DNA of 64,000 nucleotides from CAVSJA01 sp963728145 (GTDB taxonomy: Bacteria > Bacteroidota > Bacteroidia > Chitinophagales > Chitinophagaceae). Where the stretch lies: contig CAVSJA010000002.1 of assembly GCA_963728145.1 (NCBI GenBank), forward strand, positions 1 to 64,000, in the 5' to 3' direction. The first letter of the stretch is position 1; the number at the start of each line of letters is the position of its first letter. Both the position numbers and the translations under genes were made by a program. A model generated the notes under the pieces. It was not told where the DNA came from, did not search any database, and saw only the letters and a list, made by a program, of their open reading frames with translations. This document shows, piece by piece, positions 35,296 to 44,776 of this stretch.

Positions 35296-36264
35296 ATGCG
35301 AAACACCATCCTCGGCGCCGCCGGCGCGACGCTCATCGCCGCCGCGGCCTTCGCCCAGGACTATCCGACCGGGCCGGTCACGGTCATCGTGCCCTTCTCC
35401 GCCGGCGGGCCGACCGACACGGTGACCCGGCTGGTCGCCGAGCCGATGTCGAAGACGCTCGGCCAGCAGATCGTCGTGCAGAACGTCGGCGGCGCCGGCG
35501 GCACCCTCGGCGCCACCCAGGCGGCCAGCGCCGCGGCCGACGGCTACACGCTGCTGCTGCACCACATCGGCATGTCGACGGCGCCGTCGCTCTACCCCGA
35601 TCTCGCCTACGACCCGCAGACCGACTTCGCGCCGATCGGCCTCGTCACCTCGGTGCCGATGACGATCATCGCCCGCAAGGACTTCGAGCCGAACACGCTC
35701 CAGGAGCTGATCGACTACGTGAAGGCCAACGCCGACACCGTGACCTACGCCAACGCCGGCATCGGCGCGGCGAGCCACCTCTGCGGCATGCTGTTCATGT
35801 CGGCGATCGGCACCGAGGTCGTCACCGTGCCCTACCAGGGCACCGGCCCGGCGATGACCGACCTGCTCGGCGGCCAGGTCGACTTCATGTGCGACCAGAC
35901 CACGAACACCACCGGCCAGATCCTCGGCGGCGAGGTGAAGGCCTATGCCGTGACCTCGCCCGAGCGGCTCGCCAACCTGCCCGACGTGCCGACCACCGCC
36001 GAGGGCGGCCTGCCGGACTTCCAGATCGGCGTCTGGCACGGGCTCTACGCCCCGGCCGGCACCCCGGACGACGTGCTCGCCAAGCTCAACGAGGCGCTGA
36101 AGGCGGCGGTCGCCGACCCGACCGTCGGCGAGCGCTTCGCCGAGCTCGGGACCGCGCCGGCCACCGCCGAGGAGGCGACGCCCGAGGCGCTCGCCAAGAT
36201 GCTCGCCGACCAGATCGCGCTCTGGAAGCCGCTGATCGAGGCCGCGGGGGCGAAGGCCCAGTAG
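35296..36264 (+). CDS. tctC: Tripartite tricarboxylate transporter binding protein TctC
   Basis: Periplasmic Bug-family solute receptor for carboxylates. Intact 322 residues: signal peptide (MRNTILGAAGATLIAAAAFA), YPTGPVTVIVPFSAGGPTDT, VVQNVGGAGGTLGATQAA, the family Asp segment (VTYANAGIGAASHLCG) and QVDFMCDQTTNTTGQILGGE. GGGAGGTTACC precedes the ATG. Followed directly by tctB and tctA, making a complete transporter operon. The ligand cannot be read from sequence. Confidence 0.93.
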   Translation: MRNTILGAAGATLIAAAAFAQDYPTGPVTVIVPFSAGGPTDTVTRLVAEPMSKTLGQQIVVQNVGGAGGTLGATQAASAAADGYTLLLHHIGMSTAPSLYPDLAYDPQTDFAPIGLVTSVPMTIIARKDFEPNTLQELIDYVKANADTVTYANAGIGAASHLCGMLFMSAIGTEVVTVPYQGTGPAMTDLLGGQVDFMCDQTTNTTGQILGGEVKAYAVTSPERLANLPDVPTTAEGGLPDFQIGVWHGLYAPAGTPDDVLAKLNEALKAAVADPTVGERFAELGTAPATAEEATPEALAKMLADQIALWKPLIEAAGAKAQ

Positions 36265-36273
36265 CGCGCGCCG

Positions 36274-36732
36274 ATGCAGCGCGCCGGCATCAAGGACATC
36301 CTGTCGGGGCTGATCTTCGTCGGCCTCGGCGCCGCCTTCGGCTACGCCGCGATCGGCTACCCGATCGGCACCGCCTTCAGGATGGGGCCCGGCTACTTCC
36401 CGCTGGTGCTCGCCGGCGCGCTCGCCGCCCTCGGCGTCGCGATCGTCGTCAAGGGCGTCACCGCCGCCGCGGCGGAGACGCCGATCGGCCCGGTGCCCTG
36501 GCGCGGGGCCATCCTGATCCTGGCGGCGCTGGTCTTCTTCGGCGCGACCGTCCGCGGCCTCGGCCTCGTGCTCGCCCTGTTCGGCACCGCCTTCCTCAGC
36601 GCGCTGGCGAGCCGGCGGAACCCGCCGGTCGCCGCGCTGCTGATCGCCGGCTGCCTGACCGCGGCCTGCGTGCTGATCTTCCACTACGGGCTCGGCGTCT
36701 CCGTGCCGCTCTTCGGCCCCTGGGTGCGGTGA
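36274..36732 (+). CDS. tctB: Tripartite tricarboxylate transporter small membrane subunit TctB
   Basis: 152 residues with four hydrophobic helices (LSGLIFVGLGAAFGYAAIGY, GPGYFPLVLAGALAALGVAI, GAILILAALVFFGATVRGLG and the final pair), matching TctB. MGPGYFP is the family's best conserved motif. It begins 9 bases after tctC and its TGA shares a base with the tctA ATG. Confidence 0.9.
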   Translation: MQRAGIKDILSGLIFVGLGAAFGYAAIGYPIGTAFRMGPGYFPLVLAGALAALGVAIVVKGVTAAAAETPIGPVPWRGAILILAALVFFGATVRGLGLVLALFGTAFLSALASRRNPPVAALLIAGCLTAACVLIFHYGLGVSVPLFGPWVR

Positions 36733-38238
36733 TGGACCTCTTCGCCAACCTCGCCCTCGGCTTCGAGACCGCCCTCACCCCGGTCAACCTGCTCTACTGC
36801 TTCGTCGGCGTGCTGCTCGGCACCCTCGTCGGGGTGCTGCCCGGGATCGGCCCGACCGCGACCATCGCGATGCTGCTGCCGATCACCTTCTCCTTCGCGC
36901 CGGTCACCGCGCTCATCATGCTCGCCGGCATCTACTACGGCGCGCAGTACGGCGGCTCGACCACCGCGATCCTGATCAACCTGCCCGGCGAATCGTCCTC
37001 CGCGGTCACCGCCATCGACGGCTACCAGATGGCGCGGCAGGGCCAGGCCGGCCCGGCGCTCGCCACCGCCGCGCTCGGCTCGTTCTTCGCCGGCACCGTC
37101 GCCACCTTCATCCTCGCGCTCGCCGCCCCGCCGCTCGCGCGCGCGGCGCTGAACTTCGGCGCGCCCGAGTACTTCTCGCTGATCGTGCTCGGCCTCATCG
37201 CCTCGATCGCGCTGGCGCACGGCTCGATCCTGAAGGCGCTCGCCATGATCGTGCTCGGCCTGCTGCTCGGCATGGTCGGCCAGGACATCTACACCGGCAC
37301 GCCGCGCTTCACCTTCGGCTTCTTCGAGCTCTACTCCGGCATCAACTTCGTCTCGGTCGCGGTCGGCGTCTTCGGCGTCGCCGAGATCCTGCGCAACCTC
37401 GAGCACGAGGCGGAGCGCGAGGTCATGGTCAAGCGCGTCTCCAACCTCTGGCTGACCCGCGAGCAGTTCCGCCGCATCACCGCGCCCGGTCCTGCGCGGC
37501 ACCGCGCTCGGCTCGGTCCTCGGCGTGCTGCCCGGCGGCGGCCACGTGCTCTCCTCCTTCGCCTCCTACTCGATGGAGAAGAAGCTCTCGAGCCACCCGC
37601 AGGACTTCGGCCGCGGCGCCATCGAGGGCGTCGCCGGCCCCGAGAGCGCCAACAACGCCGCCGCGCAGACCTCGTTCATCCCGATGCTGACCCTCGGCAT
37701 CCCGGCGCACCCGGTGATGGCGCTGATGATCGGCGCCTTCATCATCCAGGGCATCACCCCCGGCCCCAACGTCATCACCGACGAGCCGGAGCTGTTCTGG
37801 GGCATCATCGTCTCGATGTGGGTCGGCAACCTGATGCTGGTGCTGCTGAACCTGCCGCTGATCGGCCTCTGGGTGAGGCTGCTCACCGTGCCCTACCGGG
37901 TGCTGTTCCCCGCGATCGTCGTCTTCGCCTCGCTCGGCTGCTACGCGATCAACGGCAACACCTTCGACGTCTACGCGATCGCGGTCTTCGGCGTGATCGG
38001 CTACGTGCTCATCAAGCTCGGCTGCGAGCCGGCGCCGCTGCTGCTCGGCTTCGTGCTCGGCCCGCTGCTCGAGGAGCACCTGCGCCGGGCGATGATCCTG
38101 TCGCGCGGCGACCCGATGATCTTCGTCGAGCGCCCGATCTCGGCGACGCTGCTCGCGCTCGCCGCGCTCGCCATCGTCGTCTCGGTCCTGCCGGCGGTCC
38201 GCAAGAAGCGCGACGAGGTCTTCGTCGAGGAGGACTGA
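36732..38238 (+). CDS. tctA: Tripartite tricarboxylate transporter large membrane subunit TctA
   Basis: About 501 residues, the channel subunit with 12 or so helices. LLYCFVGVLLGTLVGVLPGI, the signature GIYYGAQYGGSTTAILINLP, GPESANNAAAQTSFIPMLTL and FEAASLGCY-type segment (FASLGCYAINGNTFDVYAIA) are diagnostic. One extra G near 37488 shifts the second half. It completes the tctCBA operon in the order seen in alphaproteobacteria. Confidence 0.94.
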
Positions 38239-38433
38239 TGCCGCCGGCAGCTCGCCGCGTGGGACGCCGCCGGAGCGTCGATGCACCGACGGCGCGCCCA
38301 CCCGGGCCACACCCACCCCGGCCCGGAACTCGGCACTCGAGCGTGCCGGCCGCGATCCCGCGACCGGCGGAGGCACCGAACGAACGGCTCGCGGCGCCTC
38401 GCCGCCAAGAGTGGCATCGATCGACGCCGCCCC

Positions 38434-38451
38434 CTGTGACGCCTGTCACAG
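38434..38451. promoter_or_regulatory. Crp-type operator, site 2 (autoregulatory)
   Basis: CTGTGA-CGCCTG-TCACAG, a perfect TGTGA-N6-TCACA palindrome 30 bases before the ATG of the Crp-family gene. Its position near the start suggests negative autoregulation. Confidence 0.75.
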
Positions 38452-38480
38452 CGCGGCAGGAAAGGGAGGCCACGGGCGCG

Positions 38481-39166
38481 ATGGCAGAGAGCCGGCGGAG
38501 ATCGAGGAGGCCCTGCGCGGCTCCTTCCTGTTTCCCCTCCTCGACGCGTCGGAGCGCGATCGCTTCATTTCCGCCGCCCGTCCCCGTTCCTGGCGCGCCG
38601 GCGCGTCGATCTTCGTCCTGGACGATCCGGGCACCTCGATGATGCTGGTGCGCAGCGGCTCGGTCAGGATCGGCTATCCCACGCCGGAGGGCCGGACCTT
38701 CCTGCTCGCCGAGCTCGGCCCCGGCGCGGTCTTCGGCGAGATCGCGCTGCTCGACGGCGGGCCGCGGTCGGCGGATGCCACGGCCGCAACCGACTGCACG
38801 CTGCTGGCCTTCGAGCGGCGCGACTTCCTGCCGCTGCTCGAGCACAACTGGCGGCTCGCGGAGGCGGTGCTGCGGGTCGTCTGCGGCCGCCTGCGCCAGG
38901 CCGACGCCCATATCGCCGACCTCGCCTTCTCCGACCTGCCCGGCCGCCTCGCCAAGATGCTGATCGCGCGCGCCCGCCCGGACGCGGGCGACGGCCGTCC
39001 GCATGTGACCGACGCCCAGGGGACCCTCGCCGCGATGGTCGGCGGCAGCCGCGAGACGGTGAACCGCTGCCTGAGGAAATGGCAGAAGGACGGGCTCGTC
39101 GCCATCGGGGAGGGCGGCATCGTCCTGCTCGACCCGGAGGCGCTGGCCGACGCCGCCGGGGTCTGA
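38481..39166 (+). CDS. Crp/Fnr-family transcription regulator
   Basis: About 227 residues. It has an N-terminal cyclic-nucleotide-binding domain (GASIFVLDDPGTSMMLVRSG, then the phosphate cassette FGEIALLDGGPRSADATAA with conserved Glu, Arg and Ser). A C-terminal winged helix follows with recognition helix GGSRETVNRCLRKW. The R-E-T-V-x-R order is that of E. coli Crp, which reads TGTGA. No N-terminal cysteine cluster, so it is not an Fnr-type iron-sulfur sensor. The open frame extends upstream through the operator at 38434-38451, so the real start is the ATG at 38481 with one small indel near 38490; AAAGGGAGG precedes it. It lies between tctA and DUF1127 copy 2. Confidence 0.88.
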
Positions 39167-39237
39167 CGAGGCTCCAGACGCCAGCGGCCCATCCGTCGCC
39201 GGATGGGCCGCTGCCGGCGTATCTCGTTTCGGGTCGA

Positions 39238-39462
39238 CTACGCCCAGCCGCCGACGTCCGCGAGCGCCTTGCGCACGTCCTGCCGCGGGACGCCGACGTC
39301 ACGGAGCAGCTCCTCGTCGTCGAGCAGCCGCCGGTAGTCGCGGCGCGCCTGGGCGCGGACCCTCGCGGTGACGACTGCGGCGGTGACGCGGGCCACGATG
39401 CCCCGCATGGTCAGGCCGGAGAGGCTGAGCTCGGCGGGGGCGTTGGTGATGGTGGCGGCCAT
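39238..39462 (-). CDS. DUF1127 small basic protein, copy 2
   Basis: 74 residues: TARVRAQARRDYRRLLDDEE and LLRDVGVPRQDVRKALADVG match copy 1 at 34818-35045 (both have RRDYRRLLDxEE/HDYRRMLDRED then GVxRxDVRxA). The first 30 residues are divergent. Intact, ATG 39462 preceded by AGGGAGACACG. Upstream sits a Crp-type palindrome with the same spacing to a GATAGT box as in copy 1. Convergent with the Crp-family gene. Confidence 0.88.
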   Translation of the reverse strand: MAATITNAPAELSLSGLTMRGIVARVTAAVVTARVRAQARRDYRRLLDDEELLRDVGVPRQDVRKALADVGGWA

Positions 39463-39537
39463 GGCGTGTCTCCCTGCGGGATGGTGGCGGGGCTCTCCCC
39501 CGATGTCGCCACTATCGCCAATTCGTCCCGTCGGGGC

Positions 39538-39555
39538 CTGTGACCGGCATCACAG
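39538..39555. promoter_or_regulatory. Crp-type operator, site 3
   Basis: CTGTGA-CCGGCA-TCACAG. Minus-strand GATAGT at 39511-39516 lies 33 bases from the centre, exactly as at site 1. Both promoters share CACTATCGCC-R-ATTCG (39510-39525 here). Confidence 0.75.
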
Positions 39556-39616
39556 AGGGTTCCGGCCGCTCCGACGGCTGGACAGACGGCCCGCGCCGCA
39601 GCTAACAATCCGCCCC

Positions 39617-41730
39617 ATGGCACCGCGCCCACCCGTCGAGGAGCTTTCGCCGCAGCAGGCGATGGAGGAGCTCGCCGGGCTCGCCGAGGCGCTCGCCGCC
39701 GCGAACCTCGCCTACCACCAGGCCGACGCGCCGCGGATCAGCGACGCCGACTACGACGCGCTGAAGCGCCGCAACGCCGCGATCGAGGCGCGCCTTCCCC
39801 GAGCTCAAGCGCCCCGACAGCCCGTCCGAGCAGGTCGGCGCCGCGCCGTCCGAGACCTTCTCCAAGGTCCGCCACGCGGTCCGGATGCTCTCAGCCTCGA
39901 GAACGCCTTCGCCGAGGCGGACGTCCCCGAGTTCGTCACCCGCATCCGCCGCTTCCTGAACCTGCCCGAGGACGCAGCCGCTCGCCTTCACCGCCGAGCC
40001 GAAGATCGACGGCCTCTCGCTCTCGCTGCGCTACGAGGACGGCCGCCTCGTCGTCGCCGCCACCCGCGGCGACGGCGAGACCGGCGAGAACGTCACCGCG
40101 AACGCCCGCACCATCCCCGACATCCCCGAACGGCTCGCCGGCGCCCCGGCCGTCCTCGAGGTCCGCGGCGAGTGCTACATGAGCCACGCCGACTTCGCGG
40201 CGCTGAACGCCCGCCAGGCGCAGGCCGGCGCCCGCACCTTCGCCAACCCGCGGAACGCCGCCGCCGGCTCGCTGCGCCAGCTCGACCCGGGCGTCACCGC
40301 CGCCCGCCCGCTGCACTTCTTCGCCTACGCCTGGGGCGAGATCTCCGAGCCGCTGGCCGACACCCAGTCCGCCGCCATCGCCCGCCTCGCCGCCCTCGGC
40401 TTCCCGACCAACCCGCTGATGCAGCGCTGCGACACGACCGAGGCGATGCTCGCCCACTACCGCCTGATCGAGTCCCAGCGCGCGACGCTCGGCTACGACA
40501 TCGACGGCGTCGTCTACAAGCTCGACCGCCTCGACCTGCAGGCCCGCCTCGGCTTCCGCTCGACCACCCCGCGCTGGGCGCTCGCCCACAAGTTCTCCGC
40601 CGAGCGCGCCACCACCCGCCTCGAGGCCATCGACATCCAGGTCGGCCGCACCGGCGCCCTCTCCCCGGTCGCCCGCCTGCTGCCCGGTCACCGTCGGCGG
40701 CGTCGTCGTGCAGAACGCCACCCTGCACAACGCCGACTACATCGCCGGCCGCGACTCCGAAGGGCAACCCGATCCGCGACGGCCGCGACATCCGCGTCGG
40801 CGACTGGGTGACGATCTACCGCGCCGGCGACGTCATCCCGAAGATCGAGGACGTCGACCTCGCCCGCCGCCCGCCGGACAGCGTCCCCTACGCCTTCCCC
40901 GAGACCTGCCCGGTCTGCGGCTCCGACGTGGTCCGCGAGCCCGGCGAGGCCGTGCACTACTGCACCGGCAACCTGATCTGCCCGGCCCAGGCCGTCGAGA
41001 AGCTCCGCCACTTCGTCTCCCGCGGCGCCTTCGACATCGAGGGCCTCGGCGCCAAGGCCGTCGAGGCCTTCTTCACCGAAGGCTGGATCGCGCGAGCCCG
41101 CCGACATCTTCACCCTCGAGGCCCGCCACGGGCCGGACCTCCGCGCCCGCGACCGCTGGGGCGACAAGTCCGCCGGCAACCTCTTCGCCGCCATCGCCGA
41201 CCGCCGCCGCGTCCCGCTCGACCGGCTGATCTTCGCCCTCGGCATCCGCCACGTCGGCGAGACCGCCGCCCGCCTCGTCGCCCGCCACTACGGCTCGCTG
41301 GCCGCGCTTCGCCGCCGCGATGGAGGCCGCCCGCGACCACGACGGCCCCGACTGGGCCGAGCTCAACGCCATCAACGGCGTCGGCGAGACCCTCGCCGGC
41401 AGCCTCGTCGACTTCTTCCACGAGCCCGCGAACCGCGCCGCCGTCGACCGCCTCGTCGCCGAGCTCGACATCGAGGACGTCGCCGCCCCCTCCGCCGCCG
41501 GCTCGCCCGTCGCCGGCAAGACCGTGGTCTTCACCGGCACCCTCGAGCGCATGACCCGCGCCGAGGCCAAGGCCCGCGCCGAGGCCCTCGGCGCCAAGGT
41601 CGCCGGCTCGGTCTCGGCCCGCACCGACTACGTCGTCGCCGGCCCGGGCGCGGGGTCCAAGGAGAAGGCCGCCCGCGAGCTCGGCGTGCCGCTGCTCAGC
41701 GAGGAGGAGTGGCTGGCGCTGATCGGATGA
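39617..41730 (+). CDS. ligA: NAD-dependent DNA ligase
   Basis: Seals nicks in replication and repair, essential. About 700 residues when frames are joined. The Ia domain has YHQADAPRISDADYDALKRR. The adenylation motif is TAEPKIDGLSLSLRYEDG with the Lys nucleophile, then ATRGDGETGENVTANARTIP, FANPRNAAAGSLRQLDP and GYDIDGVVYKLDRLDLQ. The four-Cys zinc finger follows (CPVCGSDVV and YCTGNLICPAQ), then HhH repeats (GRGAFDIEGLGAKAVEAFF-type, FALGIRHVGETAARLVA). A C-terminal BRCT (VVFTGTLERMTRAEAKARAE) ends it. About nine frameshifts between 39790 and 41310; at least four are single inserted bases at codon boundaries (39796, 39980, 40688 and 41310 regions). Confidence 0.94.
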
Positions 41731-41818
41731 CCGGCTGGACGGCACCTCGCGCGGACAACGCCGCGGTCGGCCCCTGCCGCTTCGCCCGCCACAGGGAGCC
41801 GACCTGCCGAAGCCTGCA

Positions 41819-42524
41819 TCACACCGACCCCGGCGGCACCGTCCCGTAGCCCGTCTCGCCGGGGCCGAGCACGCGCACCCTCGTCCCGATCCGCACCCGC
41901 CCGAAAAGGTTGATCGCGTCCTGCTGGAACATCCGGATGCAGCCGGCCGAGACCGAGTTGCCGATCGACGAGGGCGCGTAGGTGCCGTGGATGCGGTACA
42001 TCGTGTCCCGCCCGCCCCGGTAGAGGTACATCGCCCGCGCCCCGAGCGGGTTCTCCAGGCCCGGCGCCATGCCGCCCGGCCCACGGCCCGTAGAGGCTCG
42101 GGCTCGATGCTGATCATGTTGGCGGTCGGCGTCCAGGTCGGCCACTCCTGCTTGCGCCCGACCGTCGCCCGCCCCGACGAAGGTCCGCCCCATCGCGCCG
42201 ACGCCGATCCGGTAGCGGATCGCGCGGTCGTTGCCGAGGACGTAGTAGAGGTAGGTGGCGTAGGGATCGACGACGATCGACCCCGGCGGCTCGTCCGTCC
42301 AGAACGTCCACCTCCTGCCGGACGTTCTCCGGCGTCAGGTAGCGCTCGGGGATCGCCGGCACGACGAAGGCTCCGTCGTCGAGCGGCCCGTACATCGCCC
42401 GCACCACCGGGCTCACCTGCGGGACGGCCGCCACCTGCGCCGTCGGCGCACAGGCGGCCAGCGCCAGCAGGACCGCGACCGCCGCGCCGCCCGCGCGCCT
42501 TGCGACGAACGTCCGTTCCGGCAT
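41819..42524 (-). CDS. L,D-transpeptidase (YkuD) lipoprotein
   Basis: Cross-links peptidoglycan by 3-3 bonds or anchors lipoproteins. The lipobox VLLALAACAP is at the N-terminus. The YkuD catalytic motif is YRIHGTYAPSSIGNSVSAGC (His, then Ser-x-Gly-Cys) followed by IRMFQQDAINLFGRV. About 234 residues. Frameshifts near 42305, 42165 and 42083 disperse the middle. Start MPERTFVARRAGGAAVAVLL at 42524. Neighbouring genes (ligA, PilP-like) give no functional hint. Confidence 0.85.
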
Positions 42525-42692
42525 CGACCCTCTCCCGCCGCTTCGACCCGCGCGCGATGCAGCACCGACGCCGCCACCGCGCCTCACGACACTAGCCTCG
42601 GCCGTGTCGCGGGTCGACCACTTCCGCGAGTGCCCCGACTGCCGTGCTCGCCATGACCGCGCGTCCGACCGGCCGGCCCGCCGGCGTCCGGC

Positions 42693-43925
42693 TCAGTCCG
42701 GCAGGCGCAGCAGCGTGTCGCGGCCGGAGCCGCTGAGCCGCACCGACTCGCCGTCGATCGCCGCCACCCGCGCGTTGCGCATCACGCGGTCTCCCGGACG
42801 CACCCGCTCGATCGAGCCGTCGGGCATCAGCAGCAGCGCGTGCCGCCCGCCCTCGCCGCCGAACACCCCGATCAGCGAGACGTTGCCGCGCGACAGCCCC
42901 TCGCGCTCGGTGGCCGGCCGGCGCGCCGCGGTGCGCTGGGCCGCCGGTGCCGCCTGCTTGCGCGTCGCCTGCGGGGCGAGCGCGACCCGCGCCGGTGCCG
43001 GCGCGGCGCGGACCACCTTCTGCGGCTTCGGCACCGCCACCACCCGCATCGGCGCCTGCGAGGCGACCCGCGCCACCGTCGGCGCCTTCGCCGGCGCCGC
43101 CTTGACCACCTTGGCCGAGGGTGCCACGCCGCGCACCACCTTGGGCGCAGGCGCCGCCTTGACCGGGCGCCGCCTTGACCGGGGCGGCGACGCGCGGCGC
43201 CGGGGCCGGCGCCTTCGGGGCCGCCACCCGCGTCGCGGCCGGCGCCTCCGGGCGCGCCCGCGGCGACGGCGATCTGCGCCGCCAGCGCCATCTCGGCCGG
43301 GGTCGGCGACAGCGAGGCCACCACCACCGGCGCCGGGGCGCCGCGCGGTCGCGGCAGCGGCCGCGCGCCGTCCGCCGCCGCGACGGCGGGCTTCGCGACG
43401 GCCGGCGCCGCCCCGGCCGATGCCGGCCGCCGCATCGGCCGGCCGGCGTCGAGCTCCGGGGTGGCGACGAGCGCCGTCGCGGCGAGGCGCTGCGCCGGCC
43501 GCGGCGGCGGCGTCGCCACGCCGCCCGCAGCACCGGCGCCAGCGGCATGTTGCGCGTCGAGACCGTCACCGCCGGGCGCGCGGGTCGCGCCGGCGGCGGC
43601 GACACCCGCGCCAGCGCGGCCGGCCGCTCGACCGCGGGCGCGGCGACGGGGGCCGCCGGCACGGCGGCCGCGGGCGGAGCGGCCGGCGGCTCGGCCGCGG
43701 CGACCACCACCGGCGCCGGGGCGACCTGCGCCACCGGCACCGGCTCGCGCCGCTCGCCGGCGAGCAGCAGCGCCGCCACCGCCGCCACCGCGCCGCCGAG
43801 CAGCGCCGCCCGCCGTCCGCGGCCGGCGACGGCCGGCCGCCTCGCCGCGGTCGGCAGGATCGGACCTGATCTCCGGGATATACGAAATCGAGCCGGGAAT
43901 CCGGCGCATCGTAGAAGCTGCTCAT
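42693..43925 (-). CDS. Pro/Ala-rich single-pass protein with PilP/GspC-like C-terminus
   Basis: About 410 residues. A short cytosolic start (MSSFYDAPDSRLDFVYPGDQ) and one membrane helix (AALLGGAVAAVAALLLAGER) precede a very long Ala/Pro/Val/Arg-rich periplasmic spacer of about 270 residues. A compact C-terminal domain ends it: GNVSLIGVFGGEGGRHALLL, MPDGSIERVRPGDRVMRNAR, VAAIDGESVRLSGSG. That end has the look of PilP/GspC-type HR domains, which contact secretins; no pilus or type II secretion genes are nearby. Frameshifts near 43857, 43530, 43250 and 43163. Divergent from the SIMPL gene. Confidence 0.6.
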
Positions 43926-44085
43926 GCCTGCCCCGATCTTTTGTCGAGTGTCGCCTGTACCCGCGACGATAGCAGCAACCGGCGCCCCGATCCAGCCGAC
44001 GATCCCGCTCGCGGAATTTTTTCTTGCTCGCCCTTGGTGTTGCGGCGCAAAACTCGCGCAAGTCGCTTCCAGGGGAGGAACCATC

Positions 44086-44776
44086 ATGCGCGCGGCCGTT
44101 CTCGTCAGCCTGCTTCTCGCCCTCGCCGGGGCCGCCGCCGCCCAGGAGCCGCCGCGGCAGATCACCGTGCACCGGCGCCGCCGAGGCCGACGCGGTGCCC
44201 GACCTCGCCACCGTCACCGCCGGCGTCGACACCCGCGCCGAGACCGCCGCCGCGGCGCTCGCGGCGAACTCCGAGACGATGACCGCGATCTTCGCCGCGA
44301 TCGACGCCGCCGGCATCGAGCGCCGCGACGTGCAGACCAGCCAGCTCAGCCTCGAGCCCGGTGCTACGAGCCCTACCGCGAGGACGCCGAGGCGCCGCCC
44401 GCCGTCGTCGCCTACGAGGCGAGCAACCTCGTCACCGTGCGGGTGCGCGCCATCGACTCGCTCGGCGCGGTGATCGACGCGCTGGCCGAAGGCCGGCGCC
44501 AACCGGCTGCAGGGCGTCAGCTTCGAGGTCGCCGAGCCCAGGCCGCACCTCGACACGGCCCGCGAGCAGGCGGTCGCCGACGCCCGCGCCCGCGCCGAGC
44601 TCTACGCCCGCGCCGCCGGCGTCACGCTCGGGCCGGTGGTCTCGATCCGCGAGACCGTCGAGATGCCCGGCCCGATCATGATGCGCGCCGAGGCCGCCTC
44701 GACGCGGCGCCGCCGATCGCCGCCGGCACCGTGACGCTCGTCGGCCCAGGTCGAGGTCGTCTACGCGATCGAGTAG
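44086..44776 (+). CDS. SIMPL-domain periplasmic protein (DUF541)
   Basis: About 228 residues. Signal peptide (VLVSLLLALAGAAAAQEPP), ITVTGAAEADAVPDLATVTA after dropping one base near 44176, GIERRDVQTSQLSLEP, LVTVRVRAIDSLGAVIDALA, ARAELYARAAGVTLGPVVSI and a final VEVVYAIE strand. This is the SIMPL/DUF541 (oxidative-stress protein BP26-like) pattern. GGGGAGGAACC precedes the ATG. Frameshifts near 44176, 44361, 44498 and 44705. Its stop abuts the S10 peptidase stop on the other strand. Confidence 0.85.

Noticed and set aside
34659..38642. 1327-codon plus-strand frame over tctCBA
   Set aside because: It crosses the intact tctC, tctB and tctA genes in another frame; its length only reflects high GC.
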